NCBI GenBank assembly: GCA_034432935.1
Contig: DAOUBD010000012.1
Span: 54,978 to 118,977 of the forward strand
DNA: 64,000 nucleotides
Source of the DNA: DAOUAG01 sp034432935
GTDB lineage: Bacteria; Chloroflexota; Dehalococcoidia; SM23-28-2; RBG-16-64-32
Direction of reading: 5' to 3'
Part shown: piece after piece, positions 43,644 to 51,671 of the stretch
Numbering within the stretch: the first letter of the stretch is position 1
Layout: every line of letters starts with the position of its first letter
The notes under the pieces: generated by a model
What the model was told of the DNA's origin: nothing
What the model saw: only the letters and a program-made list of their open reading frames with translations
Databases searched by the model: none
Translations under genes and position numbers: made by a program

Positions 43644-44611
43644 GGCTGGTACCCCTCATGGATGTTCTCCGCCGCCCGGAGCTGCTCCAGCCTTTCGCGG
43701 CCCACCCTCTTATCCAACATTTCAGCATCAGATGCGACGCTATAGATCCACTTGTCCAGGTACTCGGCGATCTTGCCCGATTGCTGCGCCATGACGAACT
43801 CCATAAAGTGAGGCAGGTCGCCCTTGTACATGCCGGGCATGGCCCCCGGGTAGGCGCCAAAGGGGGCGTGCACGACGGCGTCTACCATGTAGTAGGGGAT
43901 GGTCGTAAGCCCCGGGGAGCGGCGGATCTCCTCTGTCTCGACGATCTCCTCGGCTGTGATGATGACGCGCTTGGACGCCGCTGCTGTCTCCACCGGCGCC
44001 AAGCCAGGCCCAAAGATGCGGCAATTTCCGAAGCGATCGGCCTGATGCACGTGGATCATCGCCACGTCGGGGTTGACCGCTGGCACAAGCACGATGGGTT
44101 GGCCGGTAAAGGGGTCTTCCACCAGCTTCGCTCCGCCGCTGGTAAAGCAGTCGGTGCCGCCCAGGAAGCGCATCGGCAGAAAGGGCACACCCATGGCGCC
44201 CGCCTGGTGGCGCAGGGCTAGGGCGCCGTTGCTCCACTCGATGAACTTCACGCGGCCTTCCCGTAGGGCGGCGTTGATGACGGGGCCCGTCTCCATCCAC
44301 CCGACGTCCACCCGCTTGACGCAGCCGCCAGCCACGAGCAGGGTGACGTCTTGGGCCGTAAACTTGGCCGCCACCCACAGGTCCTTCTTGCGCTGGCGGA
44401 TGATCTCGCGGATAAGGATGGCCGGCCCTCGCACCATGACGTTCGTGTCGTAGCTCAGGTAATCGCCATCCTTGACGAACCTGGACACGGCCTCCGCCGC
44501 CGTCATCATCTTCTCCACTTGTGCCGTCGTCTTGTGCTCCCGCACAAAGCGCCGGAAGCCGTCCGGATCTGGTGGCCGGAACTCCCCTTGGCCGGATGCG
44601 ATGACGCGCAT
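43640..44611 (-). CDS. CoA-transferase family I alpha subunit, IpdA-like
   Basis: A 323-aa class-I CoA-transferase-fold alpha subunit. VSRFVKDGDYLSYDTNVMVRGPAILIREIIRQ and VNPDVAMIHVHQADRFGNCRIFG are typical. ATG 44611 has AGGGAG 7 bp upstream; the frame open to 44713 overlaps the nitroreductase gene and is rejected. It is coupled to the beta subunit by a 4-bp overlap. Confidence 0.84.
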   Translation of the reverse strand: MRVIASGQGEFRPPDPDGFRRFVREHKTTAQVEKMMTAAEAVSRFVKDGDYLSYDTNVMVRGPAILIREIIRQRKKDLWVAAKFTAQDVTLLVAGGCVKRVDVGWMETGPVINAALREGRVKFIEWSNGALALRHQAGAMGVPFLPMRFLGGTDCFTSGGAKLVEDPFTGQPIVLVPAVNPDVAMIHVHQADRFGNCRIFGPGLAPVETAAASKRVIITAEEIVETEEIRRSPGLTTIPYYMVDAVVHAPFGAYPGAMPGMYKGDLPHFMEFVMAQQSGKIAEYLDKWIYSVASDAEMLDKRVGRERLEQLRAAENIHEGYQP

Positions 44612-44621
44612 GGGTCGCTCC

Positions 44622-45452
44622 CTACTGTTGCTGCGGCGCCGCCGGGGGGATCTGGAAGGCCAGGATGCGCTCTTCGATCCCCAGGGCCCGCATGAGGTAC
44701 TTGAGCTCCGCATCGCGCCAGGGCAAGGGGGCCGGCCTCTGGAGCATCTTCTCCTTCTTCAGCTCCTCCACCACCGCCTCGTCCCGGGCAAAGGGCCTCC
44801 CGTACTCCATCTCGTGGAACAGGCTCTCGAAGGGCGCCTTCACGGTCTGCCCGCCGGCCTCCCAGGACTCGGCCGGGTAGCCCACAGACATAAGGCATAC
44901 GGGCCGGGCGCTCTCGGGCAGCTTGAGGAGACTGGCCACCTGCTCCAGCCGTGGGCCGCTCATGCAGCACACCCCGAGCCCTTCATCGTAGGCCGTGAGC
45001 ATCGCCTGGCAGACGGCCAGCCCGAGGTCCATAAAGGCCAGGGGCGCCTCTGCCATCTGCCTCCAGGCGGCCCCAAACACGGGCTTCAGCGTGCGGTCGA
45101 TCTCCGCTTTCGTCGCCTCGGCGTCCACGCCGATCCGCCTGGTGTCCGCCAGGTTCTTCAAATCCTGGATCCACTTGTTGATCTCATAGGCGGCCGTATC
45201 GTGGTACCAGAGGATGAAGACCGGCGCAGTCTGCATCTGCTGGTACCCTAGGGGCGGAGTTATCGCCTTCAGCAGCGCCTCCGACGCCTGGTCCTTCCAT
45301 ATGACGATGGCCCGCGCCGAGTTCACGTTGCCCACGCACGACGCGATACGCGCCGCCTCCAGCATCTTCTGGATCTTCTCCCGTTCCACCGGCCGATGCG
45401 GCAGATAGAAGCGAATGCTGCGGCGCCGGCCCAGCACCTCCTTGAATTCCAT
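44622..45452 (-). CDS. Nitroreductase-family flavoprotein
   Basis: A 276-aa FMN protein of the nitroreductase fold: RRSIRFYLPHRPVEREKIQKMLEAA at the start (phosphate-binding RRSIR) and GLGVCCMSGP near residue 170. GGAGGG precedes the ATG. The family includes enone, quinone and nitro reductases and dehydrogenases; in this operon a reductase of an activated double bond is plausible. The C-terminal 40 residues extend beyond the usual fold. Confidence 0.87.
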   Translation of the reverse strand: MEFKEVLGRRRSIRFYLPHRPVEREKIQKMLEAARIASCVGNVNSARAIVIWKDQASEALLKAITPPLGYQQMQTAPVFILWYHDTAAYEINKWIQDLKNLADTRRIGVDAEATKAEIDRTLKPVFGAAWRQMAEAPLAFMDLGLAVCQAMLTAYDEGLGVCCMSGPRLEQVASLLKLPESARPVCLMSVGYPAESWEAGGQTVKAPFESLFHEMEYGRPFARDEAVVEELKKEKMLQRPAPLPWRDAELKYLMRALGIEERILAFQIPPAAPQQQ

Positions 45453-45485
45453 GGATCCTACCCTCCAACGCTAGTCTCCTAGCCT

Positions 45486-46715
45486 TTAGTACCGTTCGAT
45501 GAGGAACCTGGCGCCCGCCAGCGACAGGACCTCGCTCGTTCCGTCTTCGATGAGGGAGGCCCGCGCGTCCCGGAACAGCTTCTCGATGAGCATCCCCTTG
45601 GCCAGCCCGTATCCACCGTGGAGCTGGAGCGCGTCACTGGAGACCTGAAACGCCGCCTGGGTGCAGAACACCTTCGCGGCGACTGAATAGTGCGGCTGCG
45701 GCGGAACGCTGGTCAGGTTGTAGACGAAGGCCGCTCTGGAGAGCTGGCGCGCCGCCTCCACCTTGATGAACATGTCCATGAGCTTTAGTTGCACGGCCTG
45801 GTGCTCGCAGATCGGCTTGCCCCCCTGTACCCGCTGGCGGGCGTAGTGCAATCCTTCCTCGAAGGCGGCCCTGGCTAGCCCCGTGAAGGTGGCGCTCATC
45901 CCGGCGTTAGCCGAGGCAAGAATCATATCGCCCAGCATGGTATAACCCTGGGGCATAACCATCATGTAGCTCTTGGGGATGCGCACGTTGTCTAGGAAGA
46001 TCTCCCCTTGGTTGAGGGCTCGTTGGCCCAGCTTGTTCAGCGGCTTCCCCTTGCTCACCCCAGGTCCGGTGAGGGGCACGAAGGCTACCCCGCTGCCCGC
46101 CATGCCTCTAGTGCGATCGATGCACACGTGCATCATGCAGTGGGTGGCGATGGTGCCGTTGGAGACCCATGCCGACTTCTGGCCGTTGATCACCCAGTCG
46201 TCCCCATCGAGCTCGGCGTGCAGGTCGAAGGCGATCTCCGGGCTCGGCTCCTTCCCCATGAACACGGCGTCCGAGCCGTGCCTCGGCTCGGTAACCCCCC
46301 AACAGCCGATGTACCTGGCCTCCCGGTCTCTGGCAAAGGGGATAACGAACTCCTGTATCAACTCCTGGTGTCCCATGCGGGCCGCGAAGACGAAGGGCAT
46401 CGAGGCCACGCCCAAGGAGATCGATAGGTCCGCGGCGCCCCATCCCATCTCCTCAGAGTAGATGTGCTGGGCCATGGGTGAGAGGTTCACGCCCCCCAGG
46501 CTTTCTGGCAGAGCGCGCGTGTGGTACCCGAGCTCATAGGCCCGCCGGAAGACCTCCCAAAGCACGGAATCCTTGGCGATCACCTCTTCTGGGGTCTTCT
46601 GGTCCAGCTCCATGGCGGCGGGACGAAGGATCTCCGCTGCGAACCGGTGGATCTGCTCCTTGAGGCCGATTTCGTCTTGCGTCAGGTCCTTCTTGAGGTC
46701 AAGGTAGGTGCTCAC
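45486..46715 (-). CDS. Acyl-CoA dehydrogenase
   Basis: A 409-aa flavoenzyme with the three ACAD domains. The FAD/substrate region has CWGVTEPRHGSDAVFMG and the C-terminal catalytic block reads LIEDGTSEVLSLAGARFLI, whose Glu is the expected base. The GTG at 46715 is chosen because promoter P4 ends only about 26 bases upstream; the in-frame ATG at 46817 would lie upstream of P4. It introduces a double bond in an acyl-CoA and passes electrons to ETF (13926-15723). Confidence 0.92.
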   Translation of the reverse strand: MSTYLDLKKDLTQDEIGLKEQIHRFAAEILRPAAMELDQKTPEEVIAKDSVLWEVFRRAYELGYHTRALPESLGGVNLSPMAQHIYSEEMGWGAADLSISLGVASMPFVFAARMGHQELIQEFVIPFARDREARYIGCWGVTEPRHGSDAVFMGKEPSPEIAFDLHAELDGDDWVINGQKSAWVSNGTIATHCMMHVCIDRTRGMAGSGVAFVPLTGPGVSKGKPLNKLGQRALNQGEIFLDNVRIPKSYMMVMPQGYTMLGDMILASANAGMSATFTGLARAAFEEGLHYARQRVQGGKPICEHQAVQLKLMDMFIKVEAARQLSRAAFVYNLTSVPPQPHYSVAAKVFCTQAAFQVSSDALQLHGGYGLAKGMLIEKLFRDARASLIEDGTSEVLSLAGARFLIERY

Positions 46716-46935
46716 TGTGCCTTCCCTCCCGGGCAGCCCGCCGGCAAATTCTCGACCCGCCGGGTTCACCTTGTCTATCGGGCATTGTCGCAATGTGCGT
46801 GCGGAATTCCCCCACACCCGGCCTAGTGCGCCTGCCCCACCGCAAAATACGCACTTCGCCCGATAGACGGCGCGTTGGCTTCAGCCCAGAATAGCCGGTG
46901 ACTCTTGGCCAGGCAAGCTCCGGGAGGGTAATGCC
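46716..46935. promoter_or_regulatory. Divergent control region with two island-type promoters
   Basis: P4 on the minus strand is CCCGA (46778-46782) + TAGACA (46772-46777) + 18 bp + GAGAAT (46748-46753). P6 on the plus strand is CCCGA (46859-46863) + TAGACG (46864-46869) + 17 bp + CAGAAT (46887-46892). P4 serves the acyl-CoA dehydrogenase operon and P6 the molybdoenzyme, with leaders of about 26 and 37 bases. No gene is supported here. Confidence 0.65.
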
Positions 46936-49737
46936 ATGGTTAGCACCATCCGGCCCAGGCCGGCGCAAGGTGGGCGCCGTCCTGGCAGCGAGACCGAAGA
47001 GGCCTACCGCGAGAAGTGGCGCTGGGACAAGGTGTTCAACGCCACCCACTGTGTAGACTGTTACCCTGGCAACTGCCCCTACCGCGTCTACGTTCGCGAC
47101 GGCGTCATCATAGCCGACGAGCAAGCGGGCACTTTCCCCATCATCGATAAGAACGTGCCCGACCTCAACCCTATGGGCTGTCAGAAGGGCGCCGCCTGGA
47201 GCCGCCTTCTGTATTCCCCGGAACGCGTGTTGCACCCCCTCAAGAGGGCTGGGGAGCGAGGCCAAGGCAGATGGGAGCAGATATCCTGGGAGCAGGCAGC
47301 CACCGAGATCGCCGACCACATCTTGGATGCGATACAGGAGGTGGGCCCGGAGTCCATCATCAAGGAGGGGACTCCCGGCGAGGGCGGGCTCCTCGCCAAC
47401 TTCCCCTTCAGCCGCTTGCTGGAGATGCTTGGAGGCGTCAGCACTGACGTCAACGCGGTGATAAACGACTTCTCACCCGGCATCTACCTGACCTTCGGCA
47501 AGTTCGACCCGGCTAGCAGCATCGACGACATGTTCTATGCCGAGTTCATCATGTACACCCACGCCAACCCCGTGTTCACCCAGATATCGGCCTACCACTA
47601 CACGTCGGAGGCACGGTACAAGGGCGCCGAGGTCGTCGTCGTCGCGCCCGACTGCAGCCCCTCCCACGTACATGCTGACTACTACGTCCCCATCAGGCCC
47701 GGGACGGACGCGGCCCTGGGGCTAGGAATGGCCCAGGTGATCATCGAGGAGAAGATCTACAACGAAAGCTTCGTCAAGGAGCAGACGGATCTGCCACTCT
47801 TGGTCCGCCTCGACAACCGCCGCTTCCTCCGGCAGTCCGACCTCGAAGATAACGGCCGCGACGATCAGTTCTACTACTGGGACACCAAGGTCAAGGCCCT
47901 GGCAAAGGCGCCCCTCACCACGCTGGAACTTGGCGGGATAGACCCCGCCCTCGAGGGCTCCTACTCCGCAGTACTGCGCGATGGCCGGCGCGTCGAGGTC
48001 GTCCCGGTCTTTGAGCTCTTGAAGGAGCGTTTGGAGCAGTACAGGCCGGAGAGGGCCTCTAGCATGTGCGGCGTGTCGCCGGAGGTGATCCGGACGCTGG
48101 CCCGCAAGATCGCCAGGAAGCGCGGGGCCATCTTCTGCGGCGGGACGTCGTTCAAGTATTACCACGCGGATCTCATGGTGCGGTCCTACCTTCTGGTGCT
48201 AGCTTTGACCGGCAACTGGGGGCGTAAGGGCACGGGCCCCGTCGAGTGGTCCGTGGCAGGGTTCGATGGCCCCTTCATCTTCTTCGGCAAGCAGAAGAAG
48301 GGCTTGGAGGAGACCAGGCGCATCTTGAACCTGCGGCAGGCCGCCCTAAGCGCCTTCAAGAATCAGGACCCTACCCGCACCGACGAGATGGCCCACATAG
48401 AGATGCTCCGGGCCATGGCGCCTCAGCAGGGCATGGTGCCGCCGGCCTTCCTTTGGTACTACCACTGCGGCTACCGCGATAACTGGAACCGGCGCGAGTG
48501 GAACGACCCTACGATGCAGCGCCCCTTCGATGAGTACTTCCAAGAGGCGATGGCCAAGGGCTGGTGGGACGGCCTCGCCCGGCCGGGGCCCGACACGCCT
48601 CCTAGGGTCTACTTCGAAGTCGGAGGCAACGCCCTTCGCCGGACTCGTGGCGGCCAGAACCAGTTGGTCACCCACTTCTGGCCAAAGCTCAAGTGCATCG
48701 TCACCGTCGACTGGCGGATGAACACTACTGGCCTCTTCTCCGACTACTTCCTCCCGGTGGCGCACCACTATGAGAAGGTGGCCTTCATGTTCCCGACACC
48801 CCACCTGATGAACCTTACCTTTTCCGACAAGGCCGTGGATCCGCCGCCCGACGTTAAGTCGGAGGTGGAGATCGCGGTGCTCCTGGCCGAAAAGATCGAG
48901 GAGCGGGCCAAGGCGCGGGGACTGGTGGAGTTCACGGACAAACGGGGCATGGCGCGCCGCCTGGACAACCTCGTAGACCGCTACACCCTGGGAGGCGAAT
49001 TCAAAGACCCGGAGTCCATCGCCCGGGAATGGATCCAGGATAGCGTCGAGGCAGGGAACTTCTCGCCGGGATTCAGCCTGGATACACTCCGCGAAAAGGG
49101 CTGGGAGAGGTTCAAGAGCTGGGGCATTGGCGCCATGGCGTACAGTCAAGCAGCGCCTATCACGGACGACGAGACCCATACCGCCTTCCGCTACCACACC
49201 GAGAACAAGCTGCCCTATCCCACCCTCACCCGCCGTGCCCAGTTCTACCTGGACCACGAATGGTTCCTGGAGGCCGGCGAAGAGCTGCCGTGCCACAAGG
49301 ACAACCCCCCTCAGGGCGGCGACTACCCCTTCGTTATGACCAGCGGACACAATCGCTGGAGCATCCACTCCATGAACATCGTCAACCGGGTGATCCAGGG
49401 CACCCACCGTGGCCGCCCGCACCTGGGCATGAACAGCGATGACGCCGCCCGGCTGGGGATCGAGGATGGCGAGGAGGTGGAGGTGTCCAACAACATGGGC
49501 ACCTTTATCGCTCCGGTAAAGCTCTCGCCTTCCGTCCGCCCTGGACAGGTGATCTCCTACAACGGGTGGGAGCCCTATCAGTATCGCACCTGGAAGGGCG
49601 CCTCAGACGTCGAGACCGGGATGGTGAAGTGGCTGCACTTCGCCGGAAAGTACGGCCACCTACGCTACTGGCCCATGCAGTGGCAGCCCGTGCCCTTCGA
49701 TAGGGGGATTCGGGTCAACGTGTCCAAGATCGACTGA
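46936..49737 (+). CDS. Type II DMSO-reductase-family molybdopterin oxidoreductase, catalytic subunit
   Basis: A 933-aa Mo-bisMGD enzyme. An N-terminal [4Fe-4S] motif H38-C39-x2-C42-x4-C47-x34-C82 is seen. Asp178 in NDFSPG aligns with the Mo-ligating Asp of the NarG/EbdA group. EARYKGAEVVVVAPDCSPSHVHADYYVPIRPGTD resembles ethylbenzene and steroid C25 dehydrogenases. Those enzymes hydroxylate hydrocarbons with water. No Tat signal is seen at the N-terminus, and no FeS beta, haem gamma or chaperone gene is near, so its electron acceptor is unclear. GGGAGGG precedes the ATG. Confidence 0.9.
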   Translation: MVSTIRPRPAQGGRRPGSETEEAYREKWRWDKVFNATHCVDCYPGNCPYRVYVRDGVIIADEQAGTFPIIDKNVPDLNPMGCQKGAAWSRLLYSPERVLHPLKRAGERGQGRWEQISWEQAATEIADHILDAIQEVGPESIIKEGTPGEGGLLANFPFSRLLEMLGGVSTDVNAVINDFSPGIYLTFGKFDPASSIDDMFYAEFIMYTHANPVFTQISAYHYTSEARYKGAEVVVVAPDCSPSHVHADYYVPIRPGTDAALGLGMAQVIIEEKIYNESFVKEQTDLPLLVRLDNRRFLRQSDLEDNGRDDQFYYWDTKVKALAKAPLTTLELGGIDPALEGSYSAVLRDGRRVEVVPVFELLKERLEQYRPERASSMCGVSPEVIRTLARKIARKRGAIFCGGTSFKYYHADLMVRSYLLVLALTGNWGRKGTGPVEWSVAGFDGPFIFFGKQKKGLEETRRILNLRQAALSAFKNQDPTRTDEMAHIEMLRAMAPQQGMVPPAFLWYYHCGYRDNWNRREWNDPTMQRPFDEYFQEAMAKGWWDGLARPGPDTPPRVYFEVGGNALRRTRGGQNQLVTHFWPKLKCIVTVDWRMNTTGLFSDYFLPVAHHYEKVAFMFPTPHLMNLTFSDKAVDPPPDVKSEVEIAVLLAEKIEERAKARGLVEFTDKRGMARRLDNLVDRYTLGGEFKDPESIAREWIQDSVEAGNFSPGFSLDTLREKGWERFKSWGIGAMAYSQAAPITDDETHTAFRYHTENKLPYPTLTRRAQFYLDHEWFLEAGEELPCHKDNPPQGGDYPFVMTSGHNRWSIHSMNIVNRVIQGTHRGRPHLGMNSDDAARLGIEDGEEVEVSNNMGTFIAPVKLSPSVRPGQVISYNGWEPYQYRTWKGASDVETGMVKWLHFAGKYGHLRYWPMQWQPVPFDRGIRVNVSKID

Positions 49738-49757
49738 GCCCCAGGCCGGCTGACACG

Positions 49758-50453
49758 CTACTTCTGATCCCGGAGCCGTCCGTCCTCCAGCCAGAGGATG
49801 CGCTGGGCGAACTGGCGGATGCGGTCGTCATGCGAGACTACGACGACGCCCTTGCGCAGCTCCAGGGCCTTCTGTTGCAGCAAGCGCATGACCTCTTGGC
49901 CCCGGCGCGCGTCCAGGTTAGCTGTGGGTTCGTCTGCTAGGATCAGTTCAGGGTCTTTGGCCAGCGCCCGGGCGATGGCCACCCTCTGCTTCTCGCCATC
50001 GCTCAGCTTCTTGGGCAGCGCATGCGCCCGGTGACCAAGGCCGAAGGTCTCCAGCATCGCCAGGGCCCTCTGCATCGCTTGAGTGCTAGTAATCCCGACG
50101 CCGTTCTGGATCACCAGGCGAACGTTCTCCGCTGCCGTCAGGGCCTCCAACAGGTTGAAGCTCTGGTAGACGAAGCCCACCTTGTGGCGGCGGATCTCTG
50201 CAAGCCGCGATTCGTCCATCCCCGTTACCTCGACGCCGCAGATGTACACCCGGCCCCGCGTCGGCCTCAGCAGGGCGCCGGCTATCGTCAGCAGCGTTGT
50301 CTTGCCCGAGCCAGATGGCCCCATGATGGCTACGATCTCGCCGCCCTGAACGGTGAGAGACACGTCGTCCAGGGCCGTGACGCTGGACTCCCCCGAGCGG
50401 TATATCTTGCTAACGCCCTCCATCACCAGGACGGGCTGGGCTGGTTCCGTCAT
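49758..50453 (-). CDS. ABC transporter ATP-binding protein (MacB/LolD type)
   Basis: A 231-aa ATPase with Walker A GPSGSGKTT, a signature changed to LSDGEKQ, Walker B ILADEPTANLD and a VSHD switch. It is encoded 10 bp after an FtsX-like permease with which it would form a mechanotransmission-type complex, for example for lipoprotein handling or export. The catabolic island ends just before it. Confidence 0.92.
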   Translation of the reverse strand: MTEPAQPVLVMEGVSKIYRSGESSVTALDDVSLTVQGGEIVAIMGPSGSGKTTLLTIAGALLRPTRGRVYICGVEVTGMDESRLAEIRRHKVGFVYQSFNLLEALTAAENVRLVIQNGVGITSTQAMQRALAMLETFGLGHRAHALPKKLSDGEKQRVAIARALAKDPELILADEPTANLDARRGQEVMRLLQQKALELRKGVVVVSHDDRIRQFAQRILWLEDGRLRDQK

Positions 50454-50463
50454 GGCTAGCCCC

Positions 50464-51591
50464 CTAGCCCTTGAAGACGCTCACCGGGTCGATGCTGGCC
50501 AGGCGCCGCACTGGGATGTAGGCCGCCAGGAGAGCCATGAAGAGCGTCGCCCCCGCCACGCCCGAGATGTCCTGCCAACGGATGGAGACCACGAACTGCG
50601 GCACCGTGTCCTGCGCGAAGGGAGCCACGATAAGGGTTATTCCCGCTCCCACCAGGAAGCCGAGGACGCCAGTAATCATGCTCTGCTCGAATACGACCCG
50701 GTATAGATAAGGGTTGGTAAAGCCCTCCGCCTTCAGTATGCCGTATTCGCGGGATTTTTCCACTGTGGCGGTATAGATCGTGAGGCCCGCCACCGACAGC
50801 CCCACTACGAAGGATATGATCAGCACAACGATGAGGATGGGGAGGATGTTCCCCAGAATCCGCTGACGCGTAGCGTTTGCGAACTCCGCGCCATCGATGT
50901 ACTTTACTCCCGGCGTGCTCAGGGCCAGCCGCTGGGCCAACGACTCCCTTTCCGAGGGGTTCTTCAGTTTGAGGACGAAGAAGGTGCGGGTGGACTTGGG
51001 TTCCAGGTTCAGGAATTCCACCGCCGTGTCCAGGGTGACGAAGGCCACCTGGGTGTAAACGAAGTCACCGCCCTTGGAGTAGCCCACCACGTTCAGGGTA
51101 CGGGTGCCCCGTACCAGCCGGTCGCCGATGTTCACGCCGTGCCGCTTGTGCATCTGGATATCGACGATGATCTGCCCCGGCCCAGGGTGCTGCGGTCCTT
51201 CCACGATGGCCAGCGGCCCTCCCAAGCCTATCTCCGGATCATAACCCACGAGTTGCACGTCGAACGTGTCTTTGGGGTCGTGTCCTGAGCGCGACATCTC
51301 CATGGGCCGCACGATGAGGGGGCTTACCACTTCCACTTCCGGCAAGATCTCCAACTGGCGCCCCAAAGCGTCGGGCAGCACAGAGGCCGCAGCGCTAAAG
51401 TCCGTCGTTCCATCGCTGGCCACCCAAAGGTCAGCCGGCACGTTCTCCACAAAGCTGCCCACCTCGCTGTGCCAGCCGCGATAGAGGGCGAGGAGGATGC
51501 CGATGAGGAACACCGAGAGGGCGACACCCCCGACGGAGATGGCGAGGCGCGTCCTTTCTGCGAAGAGGTTCTTCCGGGCGACCAGTAGCAT
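50464..51591 (-). CDS. FtsX/MacB-like ABC permease
   Basis: A 375-aa membrane protein with one N-terminal helix, a long extracytoplasmic MacB-PCD-like domain (about residues 45-230) and three C-terminal helices (SFVVGLSVAGLTIYT, FLVGAGITLIVAPF and the last near 350). No ribosome-binding site is seen, but a TACAAT box on the minus strand (51607-51612) lies 15 bp before the ATG, so the transcript probably has a very short leader. Confidence 0.9.
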   Translation of the reverse strand: MLLVARKNLFAERTRLAISVGGVALSVFLIGILLALYRGWHSEVGSFVENVPADLWVASDGTTDFSAAASVLPDALGRQLEILPEVEVVSPLIVRPMEMSRSGHDPKDTFDVQLVGYDPEIGLGGPLAIVEGPQHPGPGQIIVDIQMHKRHGVNIGDRLVRGTRTLNVVGYSKGGDFVYTQVAFVTLDTAVEFLNLEPKSTRTFFVLKLKNPSERESLAQRLALSTPGVKYIDGAEFANATRQRILGNILPILIVVLIISFVVGLSVAGLTIYTATVEKSREYGILKAEGFTNPYLYRVVFEQSMITGVLGFLVGAGITLIVAPFAQDTVPQFVVSIRWQDISGVAGATLFMALLAAYIPVRRLASIDPVSVFKG

Positions 51592-51671
51592 TTGAATTAC
51601 CGCGGGATTGTAGTTTAGCCTTCGCCCGAGTTAGCCTGCAAGGAGAGGAGGTCTTTGCGCGGAGCCGGAAC

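Noticed and set aside
46716..46817. Upstream ATG start for the acyl-CoA dehydrogenase
   Set aside because: It would place promoter P4 within the coding region and adds a non-conserved basic segment; GTG 46715 fits the family start and the predicted leader.
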